Shown here one piece after another: positions 1-8,124 of a DNA stretch of 64,000 bases (positions are counted from its first letter, which is position 1; the number at the start of each line of letters is the position of its first letter). Source of the DNA: Stackebrandtia albiflava (GTDB lineage Bacteria > Actinomycetota > Actinomycetes > Mycobacteriales > Micromonosporaceae). The stretch covers positions 748,359-812,358 of the forward strand of contig NZ_VLLL01000005.1 of the NCBI RefSeq assembly GCF_007994225.1, written 5' to 3'. The notes beneath the pieces were generated by a model that saw only the letters and a program-made list of their open reading frames with translations, was not told the origin of the DNA and did not search any database. Made by a program: the position numbers and the translations under genes.

Positions 1-80
1 AGCGGTGCGACGCCCTCCTCTTCGAGTTCGAGGATGGTCCGCAGGTACATCTCGGTGGTGTCCACAAGATCGGTTGTCAC
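1..80 (-). CDS. ideR: Iron-dependent repressor IdeR/DtxR, N-terminus only (cut by window edge)
   Basis: The gene runs off the left edge. The GTG start is preceded by AAAGGA with 8 nt spacing. The first residues read [20 protein letters not shown], which matches the opening helix of mycobacterial IdeR ([14 protein letters not shown] in my memory). IdeR is the Fe(II)-activated dimeric repressor that binds 19-bp boxes and shuts off siderophore genes when iron is plentiful. It lies downstream of sigB on the same strand, the order known in mycobacteria. Two sites matching its consensus occur later in this window, upstream of the siderophore and uptake operons. Only about 26 codons are visible, so metal and dimer residues cannot be checked. 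Confidence 0.88.
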   Translation of the reverse strand, partial: MTTDLVDTTEMYLRTILELEEEGVAP

Positions 81-274
81 GCCTGGAGTCCTTTGCGCTC
101 AATGCTGTCGATGGAGTGAACATCGGCGCCGACGGAAAGATTCCGGACGGTGTCGTGGCTCTCGGTCGGCCTCTCCGATGTTACCTGCCAGGTGTGACGC
201 TTCCGACGGCCCGCACCGCCGGCCGCGTCGTCGGGGCCGGGCGGGGGGCGTGGGCGTTTCGCGCTAGGGGTGGG

Positions 275-1243
275 TCAGCAGGCGTATTCGGCGAGCCGGT
301 CGGCCTCGGCGAGGTGGCGGAGCTTGTGCAGGGTGAGCTTCTCGATCTGGCGGACGCGTTCGCGGGAGAGCCCGAACGCCTTGCCGACCTCCTCCAGGGT
401 GCGCTGGCGGCCGTCGTCGATGCCGAAACGGAGCCGCAGGACGCCCTGCTCACGGGCCGACAGCGACGTCAGGACGTCGTTGACCTCGCGGCGCAGCATC
501 ACGTAGGAGGTGGTCTCGCCCGGCTGCTCGTCCTCGGGGCAGCGGAGGATGTCGGAGAGCGGGGTGTTGCGGTCGTCGCCGACCGGCTGGTCCAGGCTGA
601 CGGGTTCGGTGTCGTACGACATGAGTTCCAGAACTCGGAACGGTTCGACGCCCAGTTCGGCGGCGATCTCGTCGTGGCGGGGTTCGCGTCCGAGGCTGAC
701 CATCAGTTCACGCCGGACCCGGGTCATCTTGTTGATCTGCTCGACCGTGTGGGCGGGGATGCGGATGGTGCGTGCCTGGTCGGCCATGGCGCGGGTGATG
801 GCCTGGCGGATCCACCAGGTGGCGTAGGTGGAGAACTTGAAGCCCTTGGTGTAGTCGAACTTCTCGACCGCGCGGATCAGACCCAGGTTCCCCTCCTGGA
901 TCAGGTCGAGCAGCGAGACGCCACGGCCCGTGTACCGTTTGGCGATGCTGACCACGAGGCGCAGGTTCGCCTTCAGGAGCTGGTCCTTGGCGCGGCGACC
1001 CTCCCTGCCGACGATCTCGAGGTCGCGGCGGAGCCGTTCGTCGTGAACCGGTCGGGTGGGGTCGGTGAGCCGCACCTCGGCGAACAGTCCCGCTTCGATC
1101 GCCTTCGCCAGGTTCACCTCTTCGGCCGCGGTGATGAGTCGGTGCTTGCCGATCCCGTTGAGGTACGCCCGGATGGGATCTGCCGTCACGCCGCCCTCGT
1201 GCCGGGCGGCGTCGGTGTTGTTGTCGATCAGCGTGGTCGCCAC
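275..1243 (-). CDS. sigB: Primary-like RNA polymerase sigma factor SigB
   Basis: A 322-residue sigma-70 family protein with regions 1.2 to 4.2 and no long N-terminal extension. It directs core RNA polymerase to promoters. Region 2 contains [19 protein letters not shown] and [20 protein letters not shown] (the -10 reading segment); the end has the region 4.2 helix-turn-helix with [10 protein letters not shown]. Start is GTG with GGAAGG about 8 nt upstream. The short length and the downstream ideR fit mycobacterial SigB (stationary-phase/stress primary-like sigma) rather than the essential sigma factor, which is encoded separately in this window. A 152-bp internal stretch is identical in DNA sequence to hrdB. 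Confidence 0.92.
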   Translation of the reverse strand: MATTLIDNNTDAARHEGGVTADPIRAYLNGIGKHRLITAAEEVNLAKAIEAGLFAEVRLTDPTRPVHDERLRRDLEIVGREGRRAKDQLLKANLRLVVSIAKRYTGRGVSLLDLIQEGNLGLIRAVEKFDYTKGFKFSTYATWWIRQAITRAMADQARTIRIPAHTVEQINKMTRVRRELMVSLGREPRHDEIAAELGVEPFRVLELMSYDTEPVSLDQPVGDDRNTPLSDILRCPEDEQPGETTSYVMLRREVNDVLTSLSAREQGVLRLRFGIDDGRQRTLEEVGKAFGLSRERVRQIEKLTLHKLRHLAEADRLAEYAC

Positions 1244-1364
1244 GTTTCTCGCCTTCCAGGGAGTGGTTCACGGCTTCGCGCCCCGTGCGCGTCGCCGTCT
1301 CCAGCATGGCCGGTGGGGTGTTAAGCGCCGGTGAAGTGGCGTGGGAGGTGGCACAAACCCGGGA

Positions 1365-1375
1365 GACAATTTGTC
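1365..1375. promoter_or_regulatory. 11-bp palindrome between divergent sigB and blaI
   Basis: GACAATTTGTC is a perfect inverted repeat around a central T, in the 283-bp gap between the divergent sigB and blaI-like genes. It may be an operator for the sigB promoter. No factor can be named from sequence alone. Confidence 0.25.
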
Positions 1376-1398
1376 CGAATCCGGCGGTATATCAGCAA

Positions 1399-1426
1399 TT
1401 GACCACAGTTCTACGCGCGGTAGAAT
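1399..1426 (+). promoter_or_regulatory. Sigma-70 type promoter of the blaI-M56 unit, overlapped by a CTAC/GTAG dyad
   Basis: TTGACC (1399-1404) and TAGAAT (1421-1426) are separated by 16 nt, a good principal-sigma promoter. A perfect dyad TTCTAC-GCGCG-GTAGAA spans 1409-1425 and covers the -10 element. BlaI family repressors bind TAC/GTA-type dyads, and the downstream gene encodes such a repressor, so autorepression is the likely reading. Confidence 0.6.
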
Positions 1427-1526
1427 TCTCGGTGCGGACCGGTCGGGCGTCGCCCGGACGGGATCCGCCGGGCGCCTCGCGCTCCGGAACACCGCAACGA
1501 CGACGATCATAAGGAGCGACCACAAC

Positions 1527-1901
1527 GTGGCCCGGCTTGGAGAACTCGAACACGCCATCATGGACGTACTGTGGGCGTCGGATTCGTCGATGACGGCACG
1601 TGACGTGAGAGATGCGCTGTCGGATCGCGACCTGGCCGCGACCACCATCCTCACCGTGCTGTCACGACTGGAGAACAAGGGGCTGGTGACGCGGGACCGC
1701 AGCGCCCGCGCACACCGCTACCGTCCCACCGACGCCCGTGACGTCCACGTGGCAAGCTTGATGCGGCAGGCGCTCGACAGCGCCTCCAACACCGACGCGG
1801 CGTTGGCCCGGTTCGCCGACGCCGTGACCCCCGAGGAGGCGGCGGCACTGGCCGGCGCGCTCGACGAGGCGATGCGTAGGCGCCGCGCGGAAGGTGGCTG
1901 A
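1527..1901 (+). CDS. blaI: BlaI/MecI/CopY-family transcriptional repressor
   Basis: A 124-residue winged-helix repressor. The start is GTG at 1527, chosen because AAGGAG lies 10 nt upstream and the family begins at this point (ARLGELEHAIMDVLW). The N-terminal DNA-binding domain continues through TTILTVLSRLENKGLV, the recognition helix and wing region; the C-terminus is the dimerisation helix pair. In beta-lactam systems BlaI is cleaved after BlaR1 senses antibiotic. The next gene encodes an M56 membrane peptidase starting 5 nt after the stop, so this is a two-gene sensor/repressor unit. The promoter dyad at 1409-1425 is the probable operator. No beta-lactamase gene is nearby. Confidence 0.88.
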   Translation: MARLGELEHAIMDVLWASDSSMTARDVRDALSDRDLAATTILTVLSRLENKGLVTRDRSARAHRYRPTDARDVHVASLMRQALDSASNTDAALARFADAVTPEEAAALAGALDEAMRRRRAEGG

Positions 1902-1906
1902 CACAG

Positions 1907-2854
1907 GTGCACCTGCACACCCTGACCATCCTGCTGGTGACGTCCGCCGTCGCATTCGCCCTGTTGGGGCCGGTACCGGCGATGCTGGAACGCGCGCGGT
2001 GGCCCAGTAGGGAGCCCCGCGCCGCGCTGATCCTGTGGCAGGCGATCGGGCTCGCCGGAGGGGTGGCGGTACTCGCCGCGGCGATGAGCCTCGCCCTCGC
2101 GCCACTGCACCCGTCACCGCTGATCGCGGCGGGTGCGTTCGCCGGCAACCTGTTCGCCGGTGACCCGACGGGAGGTCTGGGGGTCGCGCACTTCGTGCTC
2201 TTCCTGTTCGCCCTGGCGATGTCGGCGCGGCTGGCCGGGGTGCTGCCCATGACGATCTGGCGCACCTGGCAGGCCCGGCACCGCCACCGCGACCTGGTGG
2301 GTCTGGTGTCACGGCCGTGGCCCGCGTCTCGGCCCGGCCACGGACACGTCCTCGACCACCCGGTCGCGGCCGTCTACTGCCTGCCCGGCCGTGCGGTACG
2401 CGGTGCCCCGCGCGTGGTGTTCACGACCGGTGCCCTCGCCCAACTCGACGACACCGAACTCTCCGCCGTCCTGGCGCACGAGCACGCCCACCTGACCGAA
2501 CGGCACGACCTGGTGGCGATGCCGTTCCTCGCATGGGTGACGGCGTTCCCGTGGTTCCCGGGTGTCCGGCGGGCCCGGGTGAGCGTGGCGATGCTGCTGG
2601 AGCTGGTGGCCGACGACCGGGCCGCCACCACCGCAGACCCCGCCGCCCTGGCCTCCGCGCTCGCCCGGATCGGCGGGTCGGCCGGTGCGGCCACCCCCGA
2701 CGGGGCCCTGGCGATCACGGGTGCCGGTGTGTTGTTGAGGGTCCGGCGACTGCTGGATCCGCCGCCGCGGTCGCCGCGCTGGCGGGCGACCGCGTACCTG
2801 ATGGCCGCCACCCTGGTGATGCTGCCCCCGTCGGTGATGCTCCCGGTGTGGTGA
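1907..2854 (+). CDS. M56-family (BlaR1-like) membrane zinc metallopeptidase
   Basis: A 315-residue integral membrane protein with hydrophobic segments near residues 5-25, 45-65 and 85-115, and a last one at about 295-312. The zinc site HEHAH (HExxH) sits near residue 195, followed by a downstream glutamate in LLELVADDRAA. This is the BlaR1/M56 arrangement, but without the extracytoplasmic penicillin-binding sensor domain of BlaR1, as in the short actinobacterial homologues. It probably cleaves or inactivates the BlaI-type repressor encoded just upstream. The GTG start is tightly coupled to blaI. The inducing signal cannot be deduced. Confidence 0.82.
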   Translation: MHLHTLTILLVTSAVAFALLGPVPAMLERARWPSREPRAALILWQAIGLAGGVAVLAAAMSLALAPLHPSPLIAAGAFAGNLFAGDPTGGLGVAHFVLFLFALAMSARLAGVLPMTIWRTWQARHRHRDLVGLVSRPWPASRPGHGHVLDHPVAAVYCLPGRAVRGAPRVVFTTGALAQLDDTELSAVLAHEHAHLTERHDLVAMPFLAWVTAFPWFPGVRRARVSVAMLLELVADDRAATTADPAALASALARIGGSAGAATPDGALAITGAGVLLRVRRLLDPPPRSPRWRATAYLMAATLVMLPPSVMLPVW

Positions 2855-2894
2855 CCGGTTCGGTGAATCCGGCCGTCCGGTGCCGGTCCGGGCC

Positions 2895-2900
2895 TAAGGT
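2895..2900 (+). promoter_or_regulatory. -10 element (TAAGGT) for a leaderless transcript
   Basis: TAAGGT lies 6 nt before the ATG at 2907 and no Shine-Dalgarno is present, so transcription probably starts at or next to the start codon. Confidence 0.5.
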
Positions 2901-2906
2901 GGGCTG

Positions 2907-3587
2907 ATGGTGATCGACGATCCTTTCGACGCGCTCGACACGGAGACGGCCCGGCTGGAACGGTTCTTCACCGGGCTCGACGACGCCGGGTGGTCGGAAC
3001 CGAGCAGGTGTCCCGGATGGGACCGTCGCGCGATACTGGCCCACCTGGTCGGCATCGAGGACTACGTCCGCGCCGGGCTCGACGACCGGGTCGCCGAGTT
3101 CGCCCGCGAGTCCGGCACGCCGATGCCGTACCAGGACTTCAACGAGTTCAAGGTCGCGCAGGTCATCGACGTGCCCACGCCCGACCTGTTGAACCGGTGG
3201 CGGGAGGCGACCGCGCGCAACCACGCCGAGCTGCGGCGGCGGGGAGCGGACTCCCGCATCGACACCCACGCCGGTTCCTACCCGCTGGGCCGTCAGACCT
3301 GGTACTTCGCCACCGAATCGGCCATCCACGCCGACGACGTCGACGCCCCCGTCCCCGACGAGGAGGAGCAGGAGCGGCGCGAGTGGCGGGCGCGGTTCGC
3401 GGTGGACGCGTTGCGGGAGGCCGACCGCGGGGTGTCGGTGGAGAGGCTTGGCGACCGCTTCGAGGTGGCTGCGGTCGGGGAGACCGCCGAACTGTCGGAC
3501 GTCGACCTGATCGAGGCGGCGTCGGGACGGTTGGCCGAGGGCATGCTTCCCGAACGGCTCCGCCAGAACCTCGTCGTCTTCGCCTGA
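2907..3587 (+). CDS. Mycothiol-dependent maleylpyruvate isomerase-like (DinB superfamily) protein
   Basis: A 226-residue protein with the N-terminal metal-binding four-helix bundle of the MDMPI/DinB fold. Candidate metal ligands are the His in ILAHLVG near residue 52 and the Glu/His pair in ESAIHADD near residue 138. The C-terminal half resembles the mDMPI C-domain. Members use mycothiol or other thiols as cofactor and many are of unknown substrate; a metabolic partner gene is not visible here. It is preceded by a leaderless-type -10 element and ends 6 nt from the convergent TRIC-family gene. Confidence 0.72.
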   Translation: MVIDDPFDALDTETARLERFFTGLDDAGWSEPSRCPGWDRRAILAHLVGIEDYVRAGLDDRVAEFARESGTPMPYQDFNEFKVAQVIDVPTPDLLNRWREATARNHAELRRRGADSRIDTHAGSYPLGRQTWYFATESAIHADDVDAPVPDEEEQERREWRARFAVDALREADRGVSVERLGDRFEVAAVGETAELSDVDLIEAASGRLAEGMLPERLRQNLVVFA

Positions 3588-3593
3588 CCGGCG

Positions 3594-4214
3594 TCAGCGC
3601 ACCCGGGGGACGGGGGCCGACCAGTTCCGGTGGAACGACAGCACCCGCAGGCCGAACACCAGGACGGCCGCGCTCAGCGACGGCCACAGCGGGGACAGGT
3701 GCAGCAGTTGGACCCCCACGGTGATGACGATCGCCCCGGAGAGGGAGGCGACCGCGTATATCTCGCGTTGCAGCACGACGGGGATCTCGTTGGTGAGGAC
3801 GTCGCGGACCACGCCGCCGCCGATCGCGGTGATCATGCCGATGGTGCACGCGCCCACGGCGGGGAACCCGGCCTCCAGGCCGGCGGTGGTGCCCACCGCC
3901 GTGAACAGGGCGAGTCCGGCGGCGTCCAGCACGAGCATGGTCCGCCGCAACTTGAACACCTGCGCGTGGACCCAGAAGATCACCGCGGACGTCACCGCGG
4001 CGACCGTCGGGTAACGCCAGTCGGTGAACACCAGCGGGGGACCGGCGTTGATCGCCACGTCCCGCAGCACGCCGCCGCCGAGCGCGGTGACGCCGCCGAC
4101 GACTATCACACCGAACAGGTCGAGCCGCTTGGCGACCGCGGCGGCGGCACCGGAGGCGGCGAACACGATGGTGCCGGCCAGGCCCAGCACCAGGAGCAGC
4201 AGATCCTCCCCCAT
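3594..4214 (-). CDS. TRIC-like (UPF0126/YadS) cation channel family membrane protein
   Basis: A 206-residue protein with about seven hydrophobic helices built as two repeats, each with a glycine-rich half: GGVTALGGGVLRDV near residue 36 and ITAIGGGVVRDVLTN near residue 120. This is the UPF0126 family, shown elsewhere to form trimeric cation channels related to TRIC. I place the start at the ATG inside the longer frame (MGEDLLLLV), since the upstream extension is hydrophilic and overlaps the DUF3039 gene. The preceding gene ends 11 nt upstream, so the two are likely cotranscribed. Confidence 0.8.
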   Translation of the reverse strand: MGEDLLLLVLGLAGTIVFAASGAAAAVAKRLDLFGVIVVGGVTALGGGVLRDVAINAGPPLVFTDWRYPTVAAVTSAVIFWVHAQVFKLRRTMLVLDAAGLALFTAVGTTAGLEAGFPAVGACTIGMITAIGGGVVRDVLTNEIPVVLQREIYAVASLSGAIVITVGVQLLHLSPLWPSLSAAVLVFGLRVLSFHRNWSAPVPRVR

Positions 4215-4225
4215 GTCGGTGAGGG

Positions 4226-4480
4226 TCAGTCCTCGCCCTTCATGGTCTCGTAGATCTCCTTGCAGGTGGGGCACAGCGGGAAGCGCTCCGGGTCGCGCGT
4301 GGGAACCCACAGCTTCCCGCACAGCGCCCGGATCGGCACGCCGGAGACCATGGAGTCCATCAGCTTGTCCTTGGGGACGTAGTGCGCGAACTTCTCCTCG
4401 TCACCCTCGTCGTAGCGGTAGTCCGATTCGGTGCGCTCCTGGAGGATCGTGCCGCCGTCACCCTGAAAGGTCTCAGTCAT
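4226..4480 (-). CDS. DUF3039 small zinc-ribbon-like protein
   Basis: An 84-residue actinobacterial protein of the DUF3039 family. It has a basic central segment (KDKLMDSMVSGVPIRALCGK) and a C-terminal CPTCKE knuckle that, with the upstream ALCGK cysteine, could bind zinc. The function is unknown. It is conserved near dtd, DUF3099 and helicase genes in actinobacteria, as here. It lies upstream of the TRIC-like gene in the same direction. Confidence 0.8.
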   Translation of the reverse strand: MTETFQGDGGTILQERTESDYRYDEGDEEKFAHYVPKDKLMDSMVSGVPIRALCGKLWVPTRDPERFPLCPTCKEIYETMKGED

Positions 4481-4540
4481 CGTTTGTCAGCCCTGTCGTC
4501 GTCTGGCCTACGGTCCCAGTTTGTCACGATCCCGGCGGGA

Positions 4541-4888
4541 TCATGAGTCCACGTCGATGACACGTGGTGGTTTTCGCGATTCCAGCGCCGGATCGGCGGT
4601 CTCGGCTGGTCTGTGGTGCCGCCGGAACAGTCGGCGGTCCCGCTTGGCGGGACGGTCGTTGGCGATGAGTACGGCCATCCACGGAAGCAGGACCATGCCG
4701 ACGGCGCACACCAACAGCCACAACCACAGCATCGGCACCTCCGACATCACCAGTACCGTCGCCACGACCAGTAGGAGGGCGCGGATGCCCATCATCACGA
4801 TGTAACGGACCTGCCGGGACCGCAACTGCGCGGCGGGGCTCGGCTGTGCGTCGGTGATCAACGCGGGCTTTTCCTGCGAATGAGCCAT
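4541..4888 (-). CDS. DUF3099 two-helix membrane protein
   Basis: A 115-residue protein of the actinobacterial DUF3099 family. A soluble N-terminus of about 25 residues precedes two adjacent membrane helices (about residues 30-48 and 53-76); then comes a basic cytoplasmic tail ([15 protein letters not shown]). Function unknown. It is transcribed divergently from dtd. Confidence 0.78.
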   Translation of the reverse strand: MAHSQEKPALITDAQPSPAAQLRSRQVRYIVMMGIRALLLVVATVLVMSEVPMLWLWLLVCAVGMVLLPWMAVLIANDRPAKRDRRLFRRHHRPAETADPALESRKPPRVIDVDS

Positions 4889-4970
4889 GCCTCAAGCCTG
4901 TCACCTCCGCGACCGGATCGGTAGGCAGGGCGGCGTCGCCACCGAACGACGCCAGGGCACCATGAACGTC

Positions 4971-5393
4971 ATGCGAGCGGTGGTGCAGACGGTGAGCCGG
5001 GCGACGGTGACGGTCGACGACGAGGTGGTGGGAGGGATCGAGGACGGTCTGTTGGTGCTGGTGGGGGTGACGCACGACGACACGGTCGACGACTCGCGGG
5101 CGATGGCGCGGAAGATCTGGGAGTTGCGGATCCTCGACGGTGACCGGTCGGCCTCCGACGTGGGGGCGCCGATACTGGTGGTGAGCCAGTTCACGCTGTA
5201 CGGGGACACCCGGAAGGGGCGGCGTCCCAGTTGGGGTGCGGCCGCGCCCGGGCCGGTCGCCGAGCCGCTGGTCGACGAAGTCGTCGCCGCGCTGCGGTCC
5301 TCGGGCGCCGAGGTCCAGACGGGACGGTTCGGTGCCATGATGCTGGTCTCCAGTGTCAACGTCGGACCGAGGACCATCCTGCTGGAGCGGTAA
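4971..5393 (+). CDS. dtd: D-aminoacyl-tRNA deacylase
   Basis: A 140-residue DTD protein that hydrolyses D-amino acids (and glycine) mischarged onto tRNA. Both active-site signatures are present: [17 protein letters not shown] around residue 76 and the C-terminal [11 protein letters not shown] corresponding to the Gly-Pro motif. I chose the ATG giving [13 protein letters not shown], the family's normal beginning; an ATG 9 nt upstream is also possible, with a weak AGGG before it. Confidence 0.9.
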   Translation: MRAVVQTVSRATVTVDDEVVGGIEDGLLVLVGVTHDDTVDDSRAMARKIWELRILDGDRSASDVGAPILVVSQFTLYGDTRKGRRPSWGAAAPGPVAEPLVDEVVAALRSSGAEVQTGRFGAMMLVSSVNVGPRTILLER

Positions 5394-5687
5394 AATCTCG
5401 GAGGCCGTCTTCGCGCCTCGTCCACGGCGGGCGGCGATCCGGTCGAGCGCATTCGCAAGGCGGAGGAAGACGCGGCGTACCGGTGTGGTGCGCACCGGTC
5501 TTCCACGGCACCGCCTTCGACGCCGCCGCGAGGCCCCGACCGGGCGACGCGCGGTCGGAGGCGGCAGGTGTGGAGACGACCTCCGAGGACCGGCGCGGCG
5601 CGGTCGTCCTCGGAGGCGCCGTCGTCGACGGCGATGCGCGTTCGTTGCGGCGCAGGGATTTCGAAGAAGGGACAGGTGGGTAGGGTC
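5394..5687 (+). other. Gap between dtd and helicase with coding-like composition in shifting frames
   Basis: About 290 bp. The first third looks coding in the dtd frame (GGDPVERIRKAEEDAAYR) but has no start codon. From about 5483 the next frame takes over with strong third-position GC and ends at TAG 5681-5683. A one-base insertion at ACCGGTGTGG would join the two. It could be a decayed gene, a sequencing indel, or only the small ORF listed separately. Confidence 0.35.
5483..5683 (+). CDS. Possible small hypothetical protein (66 aa)
   Basis: A GTG-started frame reading VWCAPVFHGTAFDAAARPRP and ending DFEEGTGG. Roughly 80% of codons end in G or C, as in true genes here. The stop is 4 nt before the helicase ATG, which would suit translational coupling. 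I do not recognise the family. The start is uncertain, and the protein may be the tail of a frameshifted longer gene that begins near the end of dtd. Confidence 0.3.
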   Translation: MWCAPVFHGTAFDAAARPRPGDARSEAAGVETTSEDRRGAVVLGGAVVDGDARSLRRRDFEEGTGG

Positions 5688-7403
5688 ATGCCGTTGGTCG
5701 ATCGGAGTTCACTGCCGGAGCTTCGGGAGTGGCAGCGCAGGGCCATGGTCGCCTACCACCGTTCCCAGAGCGAGGACTTCCTCGCGGTGGCGACGCCGGG
5801 AGCCGGGAAGACGACCTTCGCGTTGCGCATCGCGATGGACCTGTTGTCGGCGGGAACGGTCACCCAGGTGACGGTGGTGGCCCCCACCGAACACCTGAAG
5901 GTGCAGTGGGCGCAGGCGGCGGCCCGGGTCGGCATCATGCTGGATCCCCGTTTCCGTAACGCCGACGTACACACCGCCGGCGACTTCGACGGCGCCGTCG
6001 TGACCTACGCGCAGGTCGGCGCGGACCCGGCGGTCCACCGGCGCCGGACCCTGACGCGCCCGACACTGGTCATCCTGGACGAGATCCACCACGCCGGTGA
6101 CGCCCGTTCCTGGGGTGAGGGCGTGCAGAAGGCGTTCGCGCCGGCGACCCGGCGGCTCGCCCTGACCGGTACCCCCTTCCGTTCCGACGACAATCCGATC
6201 CCGTTCGTCGGCTACGAGGTGGCCCCGGACGGCTCGATGCAGTCGCGACCGGATTCGGTGTACGGGTACGCGCACGCCCTCGCCGACGGGGTCGTGCGAC
6301 CGGTGTTGTTCCTGGCGTACTCCGGGCAGGCGCGGTGGCGGAACAGCGCGGGAGACGAACTGGCGGTCCGGCTCGGCGAACCGCTCACCAAGGACCTCAC
6401 CTCGCAGGCGTGGCGCACCGCACTGGACCCGGCGGGGGACTGGATCCCGCAGGTGCTCCGGGCGGCCGACGCCCGCCTGACCGCCCTCCGCGACGCCGGA
6501 ATGCCGGACGCCGGGGGACTGGTGATCGCCTCGGACCAGCAGTCCGCGCGCGCCTACGCCGGGATCCTCGCCAGGGTGACCGGCCGGTCGCCGGTGGTGG
6601 TGCTGTCCGACGACGCCGGGTCCTCAGACCGGATCGCCCGGTTCAACGACTCCGACGACAGGTGGATGATCGCGGTCAGGATGGTCAGTGAGGGGGTGGA
6701 CATCCCCCGGTTGGCGGTGGGCGTCTACGCGACCAACGCCCACACACCCCTGTTCTTCGCGCAGGCGATCGGCAGGTTCGTCCGGTCGCGCCGCCGTGGC
6801 GAGACGGCCTCGGTGTTCCTTCCCAGTGTCGCGCCGCTTCTGGAACTGGCGGCCGAACTGGAACGCGACCGTGACCACGTGATCCGGCCGCCGGGGGACC
6901 CCGACCCGGAGGACCTGCTCGCCGAGGCACAGCGCCGCCGGGACGAGCCCGGTGCCGATCTCGGGCTGCGGCGCGAGACGCTCGCGGCCACCGCCGAACT
7001 GGATCAGGTCATCTTCGACGGCGCCTCGTTCGGTACCCCGATCCAGGCCGGTTCCCCGGAGGAGGAGGAGTTCCTCGGGCTGCCCGGTCTCCTGACCCCC
7101 GAACAGGTGTCGATGTTGTTGTCCAAGCGGCAGGCCGCTCAGGTCGCGGAACGCGCGGGTCAGGGCGGCGGGCCGGCGGCGGCCGGTTCGGGACTACAGT
7201 CGGCGGCGCCCACCAGTGCGGCCGAACGCCGGGTGAGGTTGCGTCGTCAGCTCAACGCGCTCGTCGCGGCGCGGCATCACGCGACCGACGTGCCTCACGG
7301 CAAGATCCACGCGGAACTGCGTCGGATCTGCGGCGGCCCGCCCAGCGCTCAGGCCACATTGGAGCAGTTGGAGCAGCGCATCGAGGCCATCCAACGGATG
7401 TGA
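5688..7403 (+). CDS. DEAD/DEAH-box (DEIH) superfamily 2 helicase
   Basis: A 571-residue SF2 helicase. Walker A is ATPGAGKTTF at residues 35-44, motif II is DEIH near residue 128 (ILDEIHHAG), motif III is LTGTPF, and the second RecA domain carries VSEGVDIPRL and the motif VI-like QAIGRFVRSRR. The C-terminal 150 residues are a family-specific extension with charged and coiled segments. The family is common in actinobacteria next to dtd/DUF3039/DUF3099 genes; the substrate is not known from sequence. I use the ATG reading MPLVDRSSLPELREWQ because it matches the usual family start. Confidence 0.83.
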   Translation: MPLVDRSSLPELREWQRRAMVAYHRSQSEDFLAVATPGAGKTTFALRIAMDLLSAGTVTQVTVVAPTEHLKVQWAQAAARVGIMLDPRFRNADVHTAGDFDGAVVTYAQVGADPAVHRRRTLTRPTLVILDEIHHAGDARSWGEGVQKAFAPATRRLALTGTPFRSDDNPIPFVGYEVAPDGSMQSRPDSVYGYAHALADGVVRPVLFLAYSGQARWRNSAGDELAVRLGEPLTKDLTSQAWRTALDPAGDWIPQVLRAADARLTALRDAGMPDAGGLVIASDQQSARAYAGILARVTGRSPVVVLSDDAGSSDRIARFNDSDDRWMIAVRMVSEGVDIPRLAVGVYATNAHTPLFFAQAIGRFVRSRRRGETASVFLPSVAPLLELAAELERDRDHVIRPPGDPDPEDLLAEAQRRRDEPGADLGLRRETLAATAELDQVIFDGASFGTPIQAGSPEEEEFLGLPGLLTPEQVSMLLSKRQAAQVAERAGQGGGPAAAGSGLQSAAPTSAAERRVRLRRQLNALVAARHHATDVPHGKIHAELRRICGGPPSAQATLEQLEQRIEAIQRM

Positions 7404-7429
7404 ACCCGTTCGACACCACCCGAACGGGT
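7404..7429 (+). terminator. Hairpin immediately after the helicase stop
   Basis: ACCCGTTCG (7404-7412) pairs perfectly with CGAACGGGT (7421-7429) across an 8-nt loop. The element ACCCGAACGGGT recurs at 7444-7455. Confidence 0.6.
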
Positions 7430-7493
7430 GACGGGCGGGTATGACCCGAACGGGTGAGACGGCGCCCGGGGCGACGCCGACTCCGCACGGACG

Positions 7494-7525
7494 ACGGGCA
7501 CCCGACCACTCGGTCGGGTGCCCGT
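7494..7525. terminator. Bidirectional terminator between convergent helicase and DUF7455 genes
   Basis: A perfect 14-bp stem, ACGGGCACCCGACC and its complement, encloses an ACTC loop. It lies in the 136-bp gap between convergent genes and lacks a U-tract, as is common in high-GC actinobacteria. Confidence 0.8.
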
Positions 7526-7539
7526 GACGTATGTGTGGG

Positions 7540-7779
7540 CTAGTTCTTCGATGCCAACAGTTCGCTGCCCCGCCAGTCGAACTCGCTGTCCGCGGTGAAG
7601 TCCACCGTGATCTTCACGAGGTTCTCGGCGTACTTGTTGGCGTGGTGTCCGCAGAACACCAGGTCGTCGCCACCGGCGAGAGTGATCCGCAGCTTCGCGG
7701 CAGCGCTACACCGATCGCAGCGCTCACCGGCGACGGGACGAGTCTCCGTCTCGGGTGGGGGCGTCAGGGTGGGTGTCAT
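7540..7779 (-). CDS. DUF7455 small zinc-binding-type protein
   Basis: A 79-residue protein with CDRCSAAA followed 20 residues later by FCGHHANKY, a Cys/His pattern typical of the small actinobacterial DUF7455 family. The function is unknown. A strong AAGGAGA lies just before the ATG. In several actinobacteria this gene is found next to the principal sigma factor, as it is here (one gene away). Confidence 0.78.
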   Translation of the reverse strand: MTPTLTPPPETETRPVAGERCDRCSAAAKLRITLAGGDDLVFCGHHANKYAENLVKITVDFTADSEFDWRGSELLASKN

Positions 7780-8124
7780 GGCCTCTCCTTCGGCTGTGAT
7801 CGGTTGTCGTCACAGTTGACACTATTACTGCTGTTACCCCAATCCTGGGGTTCTTGTTCGGTCTCATCCTGCAACGCGTAGTCAACGCGATAGCTTCCCG
7901 ATGGGACACGGGCCGCGACAGGGCTCACATTCCGTGACCTCACGACGGTCCGCCGTAGCCAGATCACGGTATCCGACGCATCCGGGCTTCGGCAACTCGG
8001 CTGGTCCGAATCGATACGAGTCATGTGGGATCCTCCCCGTTCACGCGATATGTTCCACCGCGATCGTCGCCCGGTCGGCTCACATCGTTATGTCACCGTA
8101 GCCCTAGGGTGTGACCATTCAGAC
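7780..8124. other. 345-bp divergent intergenic region of lower GC
   Basis: This gap separates the DUF7455 gene (minus) and a membrane protein gene (plus). It is visibly lower in GC than its surroundings. It contains GTCAC (8092-8096) and GTGAC (8111-8115) arms flanking CCCTAGGG, overlapping a possible -10 (TAGGGT, 8105-8110) for the plus-strand gene. A minus-strand frame of 82 codons (7776-8024) has a well-spaced GGGGAGG, but its codon use is not gene-like. Confidence 0.4.

Noticed and set aside
4887-4970. N-terminal extension of dtd
   Set aside because: DTD proteins begin at MRAV/MKAV; the extra 28 codons overlap the divergent DUF3099 promoter region.
7776-8024. 82-codon minus-strand frame with a good GGGGAGG ribosome-binding site
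   Set aside because: Only about 60-65% of codons end in G/C against 85-90% in real genes here, and no recognisable protein; more likely upstream untranslated DNA. Kept as a note in the intergenic entry.
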